This document shows, one piece after another, positions 19,511 to 27,961 of a DNA stretch of 64,000 nt. Origin of the DNA: Pedobacter fastidiosus (GTDB lineage: Bacteria; Bacteroidota; Bacteroidia; Sphingobacteriales; Sphingobacteriaceae); NCBI RefSeq assembly GCF_014306625.1, contig NZ_JACRYL010000008.1, positions 38,976 through 102,975 on the forward strand. Direction: 5' to 3'. A model generated the notes under the pieces. It was not told where the DNA came from. It saw only the letters and a program-made list of their open reading frames with translations, and made no database searches. The number at the start of each line of letters is the position of its first letter. The stretch's first letter is position 1. The translations under genes were made by a program, and so were the position numbers.

Positions 19511-21094
19511 TCACCATGCCATTTTCTTCCCGAATAAGCTGAAAAGGTGATCAGGCCGAACAATTATATAATCATCATTAAGTGAGTTGGCAACATTTTT
19601 AAAACTTGTTGGCGATATATTTGTCCAAGGTTGAGCCTGAATAATCAGGAAACGTGGCGAAGTTCTATTCCAACCAGCAGACGCAGAGGCGATATGATTT
19701 TTCATCGCCTGTTCATTTGTACAGTAATTACAGGTAAGTGCCATTCCCGGCAAGCTATTATTGTAGATTGTAAGTCCACCTCCTGTATTTTGAGCCGTTA
19801 CACCTAGTAATGATTTCGCCTGACTGGCATAAACCTTCCCAACATTTGGGTTTATGCCACCAACAATTGTGTTCCAAATCGTGATTACCCTTAAACCAGC
19901 ACGATTATTATAATCCTCAGTTTTAGAAACAAACTGTTTTAGTAAATTTTCATCAGACCAAGTATTGGGATAAGTATAGCCATAGCCAGAAGGCCCGGAA
20001 ATTAGATTATCATTGATGGTTGAAGTTTGCCAGTAGTAATTAAGTGCTCCAGGCATAGCATCAAGCATAGCAGGAGAAACCGTCCACCCCATTGGAACAG
20101 CACCACGATCTGGATTATTCCAAAGCTTGCGCATTAAGTGCTCCGTAAATTGTAAATTATCGCCATCACTCAATATAAATGCAACATAGATTTTGTTTTT
20201 GAGTTCTGGTTTTGGAGGGATAGGTTTTATATTTACGATTCTGGATGTACCGCTATGTACCGTTAAATTAGAGCACCAATCACTTGCAATAGTTGCAACA
20301 CCATATTTTGAAGCCCGCTCTACCCCCGGTCCTTCTTGTGGCCACCAGCCCATAAAGCTCGAGCCAGGCGACATAGAAGAAAGAAATTTGTTGAGCAACT
20401 CACTCTCATCAGCTATTTTCGGATCAAGCCATATTACGCCAACACCTAAAGCCACTGCATATTCACGAAGAGCCGCTTTATGCGCATTGGGGTTTAGTCC
20501 AATTAATAAGCGGTGATCAAGATGAGGCCAATATTCATTGTAAAGCGATTGATAAACTTCCAATTTACTGTTATATTTCCCCTGCAAATCAAGTAAAACA
20601 GGTAAATTATAAGGGGGAGAAGTTAATTTGGCCAACAATAGTGGCGAGGCAATCAGTGCATTTTTGCTTTTTGCAAGTACTGTGGCTAGGTTAACTGTAT
20701 GTGTTTGGGCAGGATCATAAACGATCAAACCTGAAATTTCACTTCGATATTTCTTAATTAAATCCCATTTATCTATAGGTTCAGACCATTTCAAACCCAA
20801 AGATTGCAACCAGGTATGTGGCCCTTCGCCAAAGGCATCACCCTCATAAGAAAAAATACGTGGCTTAGTTTTATTTACAATGCCTTTTAGCGAAGCAAAT
20901 AAGTACATTTCTGCTGAGGTATATGGAGAATTTTGACGCAGCGTAATTAAATCCTGAACCTGCGCAGGTGCGGAGAAAGATGGAAGTAACTGACCATTTG
21001 GCCATTTAATCTGACCCAGAGATGGTGAGAGAAATGAAAAGAACAAAATAAAGAATATACCTATGATTTTAAGCATTTTAGATAGTTTTATCAT
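19511..21094 (-). CDS. GxGYxYP domain protein, putative carbohydrate-active enzyme
   Basis: A 527-residue exported protein with a signal peptide ending near SLGQ (residue 27). The motif GPSGYGYTYP is the namesake of the GxGYxYP family, and the N-terminal part (RQNSPYTSAEMYLFASLKGIVNKTKPRIFSYEG) fits the associated N-terminal domain. The family is often placed near glycan-degradation genes and is suspected to be glycoside-hydrolase-like, but no activity is established here. WWPQEGPGVERA and IYVAFILSDGDNLQF carry candidate acidic residues. The ATG at 21076 is an alternative start. Confidence 0.82.
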   Translation of the reverse strand: MIKLSKMLKIIGIFFILFFSFLSPSLGQIKWPNGQLLPSFSAPAQVQDLITLRQNSPYTSAEMYLFASLKGIVNKTKPRIFSYEGDAFGEGPHTWLQSLGLKWSEPIDKWDLIKKYRSEISGLIVYDPAQTHTVNLATVLAKSKNALIASPLLLAKLTSPPYNLPVLLDLQGKYNSKLEVYQSLYNEYWPHLDHRLLIGLNPNAHKAALREYAVALGVGVIWLDPKIADESELLNKFLSSMSPGSSFMGWWPQEGPGVERASKYGVATIASDWCSNLTVHSGTSRIVNIKPIPPKPELKNKIYVAFILSDGDNLQFTEHLMRKLWNNPDRGAVPMGWTVSPAMLDAMPGALNYYWQTSTINDNLISGPSGYGYTYPNTWSDENLLKQFVSKTEDYNNRAGLRVITIWNTIVGGINPNVGKVYASQAKSLLGVTAQNTGGGLTIYNNSLPGMALTCNYCTNEQAMKNHIASASAGWNRTSPRFLIIQAQPWTNISPTSFKNVANSLNDDYIIVRPDHLFSLFGKKMAW

Positions 21095-21110
21095 CTGTTA
21101 AATATAAGGC

Positions 21111-21141
21111 AAAAAAAAAGAGCTCGACGAATGCCGAGCTC
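21111..21141 (-). terminator. Terminator of tRNA-Leu
   Basis: GAGCTCG (21120-21126) pairs with CGAGCTC (21135-21141), and in minus-strand sense the stem is followed by nine T. It begins 5 bases after the 3' end of the tRNA. Confidence 0.88.
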
Positions 21142-21145
21142 AAAG

Positions 21146-21229
21146 TACTCAAGAGGAGATTCGAACTCCCACACCCATACAGGCGCCAGCCCCTCAAGCT
21201 GGTGCGTCTACCAATTTCGCCACCTGAGT
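21146..21229 (-). tRNA. tRNA-Leu (anticodon GAG)
   Basis: The 84-nt minus-strand sequence folds as a class II tRNA. The acceptor stem is ACTCAGG with CTTGAGT and discriminator A. The D-arm contains AATTGGTAGACGC. The anticodon stem CCAGC/GCTGG encloses loop TTGAGGG, giving anticodon GAG. A long variable arm and the T-loop TTCGAAT follow. The 3' CCA is not encoded and must be added after transcription. It reads the Leu codons CUC and CUU. Confidence 0.95.
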
Positions 21230-21285
21230 TTGTGTTGCAAATATAATTTAATTTTAGATTTAAGGAATACCCATTTTTTAGTTTG

Positions 21286-22050
21286 CTAAATTTCTATGTT
21301 CAAACCATCGTATGCAAGCCTGATATGGCTTGGAAGTTCGCTTTCTACAACATCATGCAAACCTAAATTGTGGCTTATGTGCGTTAAGTAAGTTACCTCT
21401 GCCCCTACCTTATTTGCAAAATTTATGGCTTCGTTTAAAGTAAAGTGAGAAATATGAGGTTCTCTCTGCAAGGCGTTTATAACCAACACTTTTGTGCCTT
21501 TAATCTTATTAAAAGTTACATCAGATATCGTTTTTGCATCCGTAATGTAAGTAAAATCGTTAATTCTGTATCCTGTAATTGGCAAAAGATGATGCATAAT
21601 TTCTATCGGGGTTATGGTACGCTCCCCTATTTTAAAATCTTCGCCGTTATTTACCGTATGTAAATTAATTTGTGGTAAACCATGATATTTGGTCTCAGCA
21701 AAAATATAATAGAATTCTCTTTTCAACGCCGTTTGAACCCGCTCTGTTGCATAAACATCAATAACCTTGTGCAACAGGTAATTAAATGGGCGAATATCAT
21801 CCAAACCCGCAATATGATCTTTGTGTTCGTGGGTAAACAGAACGGCATCCAAATCTTTAACCTCCTCACGCAAAAGCTGATATCTAAAATCAGGACCACT
21901 ATCTACAACAATAGTTTTATCATCTGTTTCGATTAGAATTGAAGTTCTTAAGCGTTTATCTTTCTTATTTGTAGATCTACAAACTTCACAATTACAAGCA
22001 ATTACCGGAACACCTTGTGATGTACCAGTGCCTAAAAAAGTAATTTTCAT
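21286..22050 (-). CDS. MBL-fold metal-dependent hydrolase (PhnP-like)
   Basis: A 254-residue cytoplasmic metallo-beta-lactamase-fold protein. The start MKITFLGTGTSQGVPVIACNC matches the PhnP-like subgroup with its Cys-rich loop (CNCEVC, possibly zinc binding). The metal motif THEHKDH (73-79) and further ligands in TYLTHISHNLG are present. PhnP itself is a cyclic phosphodiesterase, and homologues outside phn operons are mostly uncharacterised, so the substrate is open. The gene follows the small 90-residue gene at 22101 with a 50-base gap. Confidence 0.88.
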   Translation of the reverse strand: MKITFLGTGTSQGVPVIACNCEVCRSTNKKDKRLRTSILIETDDKTIVVDSGPDFRYQLLREEVKDLDAVLFTHEHKDHIAGLDDIRPFNYLLHKVIDVYATERVQTALKREFYYIFAETKYHGLPQINLHTVNNGEDFKIGERTITPIEIMHHLLPITGYRINDFTYITDAKTISDVTFNKIKGTKVLVINALQREPHISHFTLNEAINFANKVGAEVTYLTHISHNLGLHDVVESELPSHIRLAYDGLNIEI

Positions 22051-22100
22051 CGTAAAAAACTTTCCTTTCTAAATATGTAATCAACGATTTGCATCTGCAT

Positions 22101-22373
22101 TTAAAATAATTCGGTTTGTTGTAAAGAATGAAAAAATTGTCGTTGCTTTTCATCAAGCATGTTTTCATCGGCAGTAGTCTGCTTTACCAATGTAACCAAA
22201 GCGGCAATTTTTCCCTCTAAATTAGAAAATTTATTAACCACCACGATTTTGTTATGCTCAAGCAGGCACGAACCTGTTTTAAAGTTTCCTTTCTCGTAAC
22301 GAACCTTAAAACCCATTGCCAAAAGCAATTGCTCTAATTTCTCTAAAGTGTGGTTTGTTAGTGGCAAAGACAT
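22101..22373 (-). CDS. Small conserved-looking hypothetical protein
   Basis: A 90-residue soluble protein starting MSLPLTNHTLEKLEQLLLAM. It has an N-terminal helix, a strand-like core (GFKVRYEKGNFKTGSCLLEHNKIVVVNKFSN) and a C-terminal helix rich in Gln. I do not recognise a named family. It is intact with an ATG start and sits just upstream of the MBL-fold gene, which suggests an operon. Confidence 0.7.
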   Translation of the reverse strand: MSLPLTNHTLEKLEQLLLAMGFKVRYEKGNFKTGSCLLEHNKIVVVNKFSNLEGKIAALVTLVKQTTADENMLDEKQRQFFHSLQQTELF

Positions 22374-22728
22374 TGGAACAAACTTAGAGAAATCTAAGCA
22401 GCAATCATAAAAGATGGGATGATTTTTTTAAAGGCTTCGACAGCTGAGATATTTTGTTTTTTCTACCTTAGTAACTATAGCTATTAGCCCAACTAAGCCT
22501 AAGTAGTGCATCTTCGTTCCGCTTAAAACCGGCCTAACAAATTTTTGGGGATGAAGTGACCAAGCCAGAGCATAAACTTTAATACAAAAATTTTCAGCCG
22601 GCAATTTTGTTTCTTTTGTTGTCAAAAGAAAAAAGCCTGTCTGGCCAAGACAAAATACTATACATTTAAAACAAAAAAGGTTCAGCTGTTTCCAACTGAA
22701 CCTTTAAACTTCCATGTACGGAAATTAA
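22374..22728. other. Spacer with a hairpin and no supported gene
   Basis: This 355-base gap between the 90-residue gene and lolA holds a 9-bp hairpin TTTCTTTTG/CAAAAGAAA (22610-22618 and 22623-22631) and the lolA terminator. A 65-codon open frame on the minus strand is judged non-coding because it starts inside the hairpin and resembles no protein. Confidence 0.4.
22673..22705 (-). terminator. Rho-independent terminator after lolA
   Basis: AAAGGTTCAG (22676-22685) pairs with CTGAACCTTT (22696-22705) and is followed on the minus strand by a T-rich run. It lies 24 bases past the lolA stop. Confidence 0.85.
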
Positions 22729-23379
22729 TTATCTTAAATCTACCACTTCAACACCTGGATATTTCTTAGCATCGAAAGCGAAAGTAGTTTCTGGAACATT
22801 TACATTTGGTGAAAATGTTTTCACGTTGTAAGTGTATTTGTTTCCATTTTTATCAAATAAAACTACATTGGCAATTTGCTTAGCAGCTTTATCAATACTT
22901 AAACGTACTTTAAAAATTGATTTTTTTGCATCTATCGGAGTCAAATCAATCATTTGGTAAGTTTTGGCGCCAACTTTCTCTTCGCCAGTATAAATGTATT
23001 TAAAGCCTTTTTCGTAAACTGTAAATATTTTAGCAGGATTTATAGCATCACCACTGTTATCTACATTGCTTACCTGAACTTCTTTATCCTTTTTTAAGTA
23101 AGTCCACTGGCTTTTACCATCGCTAAACAACTCTTGATTAGTCATTGCTACTTTGTACTTGTTGGAGTTTGCTTTAACATACAAAGTACCTTGTTGTGTT
23201 TCTTTTACCTTAGCTTTAGGGTTATCCAAAGTGAAAGTAAAATCAGTTTTTACAATATTGTACGATTTGTATTTTTTACTCACATCTGCTAAAATTGCTT
23301 TAGCTTTCGCATCAGTTTGAGCATAGGTTGATGTTGTAAAAGCAACTACAACCATTAATGCTGAAATTAATTTCTTCAT
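22729..23379 (-). CDS. lolA: Outer-membrane lipoprotein carrier protein LolA family
   Basis: A 216-residue periplasmic protein with a signal peptide (to about TYAQ, residue 21). The pattern of strands with TDFTFTLDNPKAKVKETQQGTLYVKANSNKY, DGKSQWTYLKKDKEVQVSNVD and a C-terminal YPGVEVVDLR fits the LolA half-barrel that carries lipoproteins from the inner to the outer membrane. It is placed 60 bases after ftsK on the same strand, a pairing also seen in other bacteria. It has its own terminator. Confidence 0.9.
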   Translation of the reverse strand: MKKLISALMVVVAFTTSTYAQTDAKAKAILADVSKKYKSYNIVKTDFTFTLDNPKAKVKETQQGTLYVKANSNKYKVAMTNQELFSDGKSQWTYLKKDKEVQVSNVDNSGDAINPAKIFTVYEKGFKYIYTGEEKVGAKTYQMIDLTPIDAKKSIFKVRLSIDKAAKQIANVVLFDKNGNKYTYNVKTFSPNVNVPETTFAFDAKKYPGVEVVDLR

Positions 23380-23439
23380 CTTTTCTTTTTTAAATTTTCT
23401 TTTGAAACGTTAGAGTAGATTATTTCGTATAGGTTTAAT

Positions 23440-26034
23440 CTAATCCTTGTTATTCATACTATTCAAGAATTGTTCCAAAGAATATTCATCAGGATATAAA
23501 ACCTCACGTGCTTTACTGCCCTCAAACGGACCAACAATTCCCGCAGCTTCCAATTGATCAATTATTCTACCCGCTCTGTTATAACCAAGCTTAAGTTTAC
23601 GTTGAATGAGAGATGTAGAGCCTTGTTGATGCAATACAATCAGCCTTGCAGCATCCTCAAAGAACTTATCTCGCTCGTTAGGATCAAAATCTGCCTTAGT
23701 ACCCTCTCCTGCTTCATCAACATATTCTGGAAGTTGATAAGCATCAGAATAACCTCTTTGATTGCCAATATATTCCGAAATTCTATCCACCTCAGGTGTA
23801 TCAACAAAAGCACACTGTAGCCTGATTAAGTCGCTTCCAGTGGATAGAAGCATATCTCCACGACCAATTAACTGATCTGCGCCACCACTATCTAAAATAG
23901 TTCTTGAATCAATTTTTGATAAAACCCTAAACGCGAGTCTTGCTGGGAAGTTGGCCTTAATTGTACCCGTAATAATATTAACCGATGGGCGCTGAGTAGC
24001 CAAAACCAAGTGAATTCCAATTGCCCTTGCCAACTGTGCCAATCGTGCAATTGGTGCTTCAACTTCCTTCCCTGCAGTCATCATTAAATCGGCAAACTCA
24101 TCAACAACCAATACAATGAAAGGTAAAAAGCGGTGGCCGTTATTCGGATTAAGCTTGCGCTTGATAAATTTATCGTTATACTCTTTTAAATTTCTTACCT
24201 GCGCATCTTTCAACAAATCATAGCGCTGATCCATTTCTATACAAAGTGAATTCAAGGTATTTACAACCTTTTTGGTATCGGTAATAATTGCATCTGCTTC
24301 TCCAGGAAGTTTCGCTAAAAAGTGTCGTTCAATTCTATTAAATAAAGTTAACTCTACTTTTTTAGGATCGACCAATACAAATTTTAACTGCGCAGGATGT
24401 TTCTTAAACAAAAGAGAAACGAGAATTGCGTTAATACCAACAGACTTACCCTGACCAGTTGCCCCAGCCACCAATAAGTGAGGCATTTTAGCTAAATCCG
24501 CAATAAAAACCTCATTACTAATGGTTTTACCTAACGCAATTGGCAAATCCATGGTATTTTGTGTCCACTTTTCAGTATTTAAAATACTACGCATAGGCAC
24601 CATTTCTGGGTGTTGATTTGGAACCTCAATCCCTATAGTTCCTTTACCCGGCATTGGTGCAATGATACGAATCCCCAAAGCGGCCAATGAAAGTGCAATA
24701 TCATCTTCTAAGTTTTTAATCTTCGAAATCCGAACACCAGGTGCTGGTATAATTTCATAAAGCGTAACCGTTGGGCCAATTGTCGCCTTAATCTTATCAA
24801 TTTCTATATTATAATGATTAAGCGTTTCTACAATTTTATTTTTATTGGCTTCTAATTCTTCGGCGTTTACCGAAATTTTATTGGTACCATAATTCTCTAA
24901 CAAATCTATTGTTGGATATTTATAGCCCGCCAAATCCAATTTTTCGTCGTAGTTGCCAAATTGCTCAACTAAATCTTCTGATTTTTTATCTTCTTCCGTT
25001 TTTTGGATGGTAAAAGTAGGTTCTTTTTCTTCTTCAATAACAGGCTCAACAACTAAAGGCATTGATGATGCTGCAGTTGCTAAAGGTAAATTAGTGGCCA
25101 AAGGCGATAAAATTACTGGAGGAACAATTTCATTTTTTTCCTCCTTTTCTTCGTATCGATTTGGCTGTAAAACTACATTCTGCTGTTTCCGCTCATTATT
25201 TAAAGATGGCTTTTCCCGAGCAGGAAACTCGATTGGTGAAGATGGCTCATCAAAATCTTGGTTTTTAGAATTTTGCGCCCTTACTTCATTTACATAATCT
25301 GGAGTTTCATTATCTAGATAAACTTCTTTTTCTTTACGTTCAGGAAATTTAAAATCGATGTTATATGCGATGATTAAAATCGTTAAACCCGCAAAGGCGA
25401 TTAAACCGGCAACACCTGCGGCACCAATTTGTGCACCCAATAATTTATTGCTCCAATAACCAAACTCACCTTCTAAATAATGTGGCGATTCTGCCCAGAA
25501 GCTATGTGCGAAACCTAAAGTTAAAGAGATGAAAAGCAGAAAGAAAAAGCTATATCCTAAAGTTTTAGAAATCGAAAGAATTTTTACTTTAAATAACAAT
25601 CTATAACCGATAATGAAAAAAGCCAGCACAAATAAGAAGGAGGCAATTCCAAACCATTCATAAATAAACTGATGGGAAAGTAATGCCCCAAATTTACCGA
25701 GCCAGTTTTGTACCACTGGGGTAGTTACTCCGGCTTCCTTTAACTCATCGGCAGTTTTGAATAAATTTCCCCATCCCCCATTCGCATCAATTACATAACT
25801 CTGATCATCTTGCCAAGTAAACAAATACGAGGTAAAGGCAATTAAAAAGTATAATGAAAGGATTACGAAAAACAATCCTATAATTTTTATAGCACGGCCA
25901 TCCTGCAAATCAAAATTTGGTAAATATTCTCTTTTTTCTCTCGGCTGGCGGCTAGACGCTGTTTTGCCTGATGCATTTTCTGCACCTTTATCTCTGAATG
26001 TATTGGTTTTAAACTGGTTACCCCTTACCGACAT
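23440..26034 (-). CDS. ftsK: DNA translocase FtsK/SpoIIIE
   Basis: An 864-residue septal DNA pump. The N-terminus holds about four transmembrane helices (between about 48 and 225). A charged linker rich in Glu and Pro follows (about 230-375). The alpha/beta motor domain has Walker A GATGQGKS (about 523-530) and Walker B IVLVVDEFADLMM. The C-terminal gamma winged-helix domain contains RKLKLGYNRAGRIIDQLEAAG. All parts are intact, so it should clear chromosome ends from the closing septum and aid dimer resolution. It is followed by lolA. Confidence 0.95.
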   Translation of the reverse strand: MSVRGNQFKTNTFRDKGAENASGKTASSRQPREKREYLPNFDLQDGRAIKIIGLFFVILSLYFLIAFTSYLFTWQDDQSYVIDANGGWGNLFKTADELKEAGVTTPVVQNWLGKFGALLSHQFIYEWFGIASFLFVLAFFIIGYRLLFKVKILSISKTLGYSFFFLLFISLTLGFAHSFWAESPHYLEGEFGYWSNKLLGAQIGAAGVAGLIAFAGLTILIIAYNIDFKFPERKEKEVYLDNETPDYVNEVRAQNSKNQDFDEPSSPIEFPAREKPSLNNERKQQNVVLQPNRYEEKEEKNEIVPPVILSPLATNLPLATAASSMPLVVEPVIEEEKEPTFTIQKTEEDKKSEDLVEQFGNYDEKLDLAGYKYPTIDLLENYGTNKISVNAEELEANKNKIVETLNHYNIEIDKIKATIGPTVTLYEIIPAPGVRISKIKNLEDDIALSLAALGIRIIAPMPGKGTIGIEVPNQHPEMVPMRSILNTEKWTQNTMDLPIALGKTISNEVFIADLAKMPHLLVAGATGQGKSVGINAILVSLLFKKHPAQLKFVLVDPKKVELTLFNRIERHFLAKLPGEADAIITDTKKVVNTLNSLCIEMDQRYDLLKDAQVRNLKEYNDKFIKRKLNPNNGHRFLPFIVLVVDEFADLMMTAGKEVEAPIARLAQLARAIGIHLVLATQRPSVNIITGTIKANFPARLAFRVLSKIDSRTILDSGGADQLIGRGDMLLSTGSDLIRLQCAFVDTPEVDRISEYIGNQRGYSDAYQLPEYVDEAGEGTKADFDPNERDKFFEDAARLIVLHQQGSTSLIQRKLKLGYNRAGRIIDQLEAAGIVGPFEGSKAREVLYPDEYSLEQFLNSMNNKD

Positions 26035-26534
26035 TTTCTATCCTAGTATTTTAATATTGAACAAATATAAAATATATAGTTATATCTGTTACGAGTTTTA
26101 CAATCTGTTTTAATTAAAAAATAATTGCCACTTATTAAACCTTAAACAGAATTTTTAGTCTATTATTTCAACAGCACAAAAAGTTGTTACGTTTTATTCA
26201 AATGAAACGGATTTTGTTTTAGGTTTTATCCCGTTTGACCTGGAGAGGTGAAACGGGATTTTTATTTTAAGGTGATAGACGATTTAGCAAATAATACTTA
26301 GCGCTATTCCTAACCCATCACGCAGAGGTTTTAAAATGTATAAATTACTGTAATAGGTAAACCTTGTAGGTTTTCAAAACCTACGAGGTTTGAATGCACC
26401 AAGGCCAACCATTACATTAATTTCACTTTACAAACTCATCTAGCAAACTTCACTTCTATATATTTAAGCACTTAATTTTACACTCTATTAATTTTTTGTT
26501 AATTTAAATCGATTTTTGAAATAAGATTCACAAC
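26035..26534. other. Divergent intergenic region with a possible small RNA
   Basis: The 500-base gap between divergent ftsK and the ankyrin gene contains no supported ORF. It holds a plus-strand terminator-like hairpin (26228-26263) with an upstream alternative pairing partner. No plus-strand gene precedes that hairpin, so a short untranslated transcript is possible. The rest is AT-rich. Confidence 0.35.
26228..26263 (+). terminator. Terminator-like hairpin with no gene upstream
   Basis: ATCCCGTTT (26228-26236) pairs perfectly with AAACGGGAT (26251-26259), then TTTTT follows. The nearest plus-strand gene upstream is absent for several kilobases. A degenerate copy GAAACGGAT (26204-26212) could pair with the same left arm and so compete with the terminator. 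Confidence 0.6.
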
Positions 26535-27188
26535 ATGGATATAGCGCAACTCGAAGAACAAATTGAGAACGGCAATTTACAAGCAGTTAAAGAAATTTTG
26601 ATTAGTAACCCCAAGTTGGCAAATACAGACACCTCTCATCGTATTTCGCCATTATTACTGGCTTGTTACTATAAAAAACAAGATATCGCTAACCTAATAG
26701 CAGAATTTGTTGATGATTTAACCTTGTTTGAAGCCTGTGCAGTTGGAAAATTTGATACAGCGACATTATTGATTTTTCAAAACCCTGACCATATAAATGA
26801 TTTTTCTGAAGACGGATTTACGCCTTTAGGTTTGGCATGTTATTTCGGTCATGAAGATTTGGCGAGATTTTTAGTTTTGAAAGGCGCTGATGTTAATTTG
26901 GCCTCGAAAAATGGATTTAACGTTTTCCCAATTCATTCTGCAGTTGCTGCAAATAATTTCAATATTACTAAAATGTTGCTCGAAAATGGCGCTTATCCAA
27001 ACGTTTGCCAAAAAGCGGGTTTAGCACCGCTACATACTGCAGCACAGTTGGGTGATATCGAATTAATTATTCTATTGTTAGAACATGGCGCAGAAGTTTC
27101 TTTAAGAATGGAAGGCGGAAAACTACCTGCAGACTTAGCATCCGAAAAAGGGTTTCATGAAATCGCAGAGATTTTAAGAGAAGATTAA
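26535..27188 (+). CDS. Ankyrin repeat protein
   Basis: A 217-residue soluble protein made of about five to six ankyrin repeats. Clear units are DGFTPLGLACYFGHEDLARFLVLKGADVN, NGFNVFPIHSAVAANNFNITKMLLENGAYPN and AGLAPLHTAAQLGDIELIILLLEHGAEVS (each broken here across repeat boundaries). No signal peptide is seen, so it is probably cytoplasmic and mediates protein contacts. Partners are unknown. It stands alone and converges on the PspC gene. Confidence 0.9.
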   Translation: MDIAQLEEQIENGNLQAVKEILISNPKLANTDTSHRISPLLLACYYKKQDIANLIAEFVDDLTLFEACAVGKFDTATLLIFQNPDHINDFSEDGFTPLGLACYFGHEDLARFLVLKGADVNLASKNGFNVFPIHSAVAANNFNITKMLLENGAYPNVCQKAGLAPLHTAAQLGDIELIILLLEHGAEVSLRMEGGKLPADLASEKGFHEIAEILRED

Positions 27189-27193
27189 TCCTC

Positions 27194-27334
27194 TAGCCCC
27201 CTAAAGGTGGAACAAAAGCATGGAGTAAAATTAAGGCACAAATAATGCTGTAAAAATTTCATGGAAACGTAACGGAAAGATTTTAGAACTTTCTATGAAC
27301 AATAGAAAGGAAAAGCCCCTTTAGGGGCGGAGGG
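27194..27334. repeat. GC-rich inverted repeat pair between ankyrin and PspC genes
   Basis: AGCCCCCTAAAGG near 27195 and GCCCCTTTAGGGGC at 27315-27328 are opposed copies of one short G/C-rich motif. The second forms a hairpin followed by GGAGGGGTTTTT. The location between two convergent genes suggests they also act as terminators. Similar GC-rich hairpins occur at 42734. Confidence 0.5.
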
Positions 27335-27338
27335 GTTT

Positions 27339-27557
27339 TTACTCCCAAATCCTAGATCTCATCCTTTTCATATAGGTTCTGATATCCAGAACCACCGCAG
27401 CCAGAATATAAAATAAGATGGGAAATCCAACAGCCAAAAACGATGAATAGATAAAAAACAAGCGAACCTTCGCTGTGCTCATGTTAAGTTTATTGGCTAA
27501 ATAAGTGGATACGCCAAAACTTTGCTGTTCAAAATAGGTTATGATTCTCTGAAACAT
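27339..27557 (-). CDS. PspC domain membrane protein
   Basis: A 72-residue protein with the PspC pattern: FGVSTYLANKLNMSTAKVRLFF, then one long transmembrane helix (about 34-57) and a basic tail. PspC-type proteins sit in the inner membrane and respond to envelope stress. This one is a minimal single-domain form and has no psp neighbours. Confidence 0.85.
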   Translation of the reverse strand: MFQRIITYFEQQSFGVSTYLANKLNMSTAKVRLFFIYSSFLAVGFPILFYILAAVVLDIRTYMKRMRSRIWE

Positions 27558-27694
27558 TTTAAGCTTATTTTAAATTTCAATCAAAGATAAAATTAAAGAA
27601 AGCGAAAATAATAAATCGTTTTTCAAAACTAATTTAACAATAATATTTGGCAAATAATCTTTAATTTAAAGACTCCGTCAAATTTTAAAGCACA

Positions 27695-27910
27695 TTAATC
27701 TAGTATCAATTTCTCAAAATCTTGTTTATCCTCATGTTTAATAAACAATATTTGCTGATCTTCTAAATTTGAAAACTTTTTCTTTAATTCATTTTTAAAT
27801 GCTTCAATATCAACATCTGCACTCAAAATCACTGTTAAAGCATCGGCATTACCTCTAACTTCAATAATTTGACCTGGATAAAGTTCTTTAAGTTCGTGTG
27901 GGAATTCCAT
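27695..27910 (-). CDS. Small hypothetical protein upstream of PspC
   Basis: A 71-residue soluble protein from the ATG at 27910 (MEFPHELKELYPGQIIEVRG). An upstream TTG would add three residues but is not needed. It contains alternating hydrophobic strands (ALTVILSADVDIEAF) and an acidic helix. No family is recognised. It follows the DUF2851 gene by 51 bases on the same strand. Confidence 0.6.
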   Translation of the reverse strand: MEFPHELKELYPGQIIEVRGNADALTVILSADVDIEAFKNELKKKFSNLEDQQILFIKHEDKQDFEKLILD

Positions 27911-27961
27911 AATTATCAAAACCGATTAAAGGATAGAAAGTTTGTTAAATTTTAAAAGCAT

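Noticed and set aside
22428..22625. 65-codon minus-strand frame before lolA
   Set aside because: It starts within a 9-bp hairpin, has no recognisable domain and shows no gene-like context. A dispersed repeat or chance frame is more likely.
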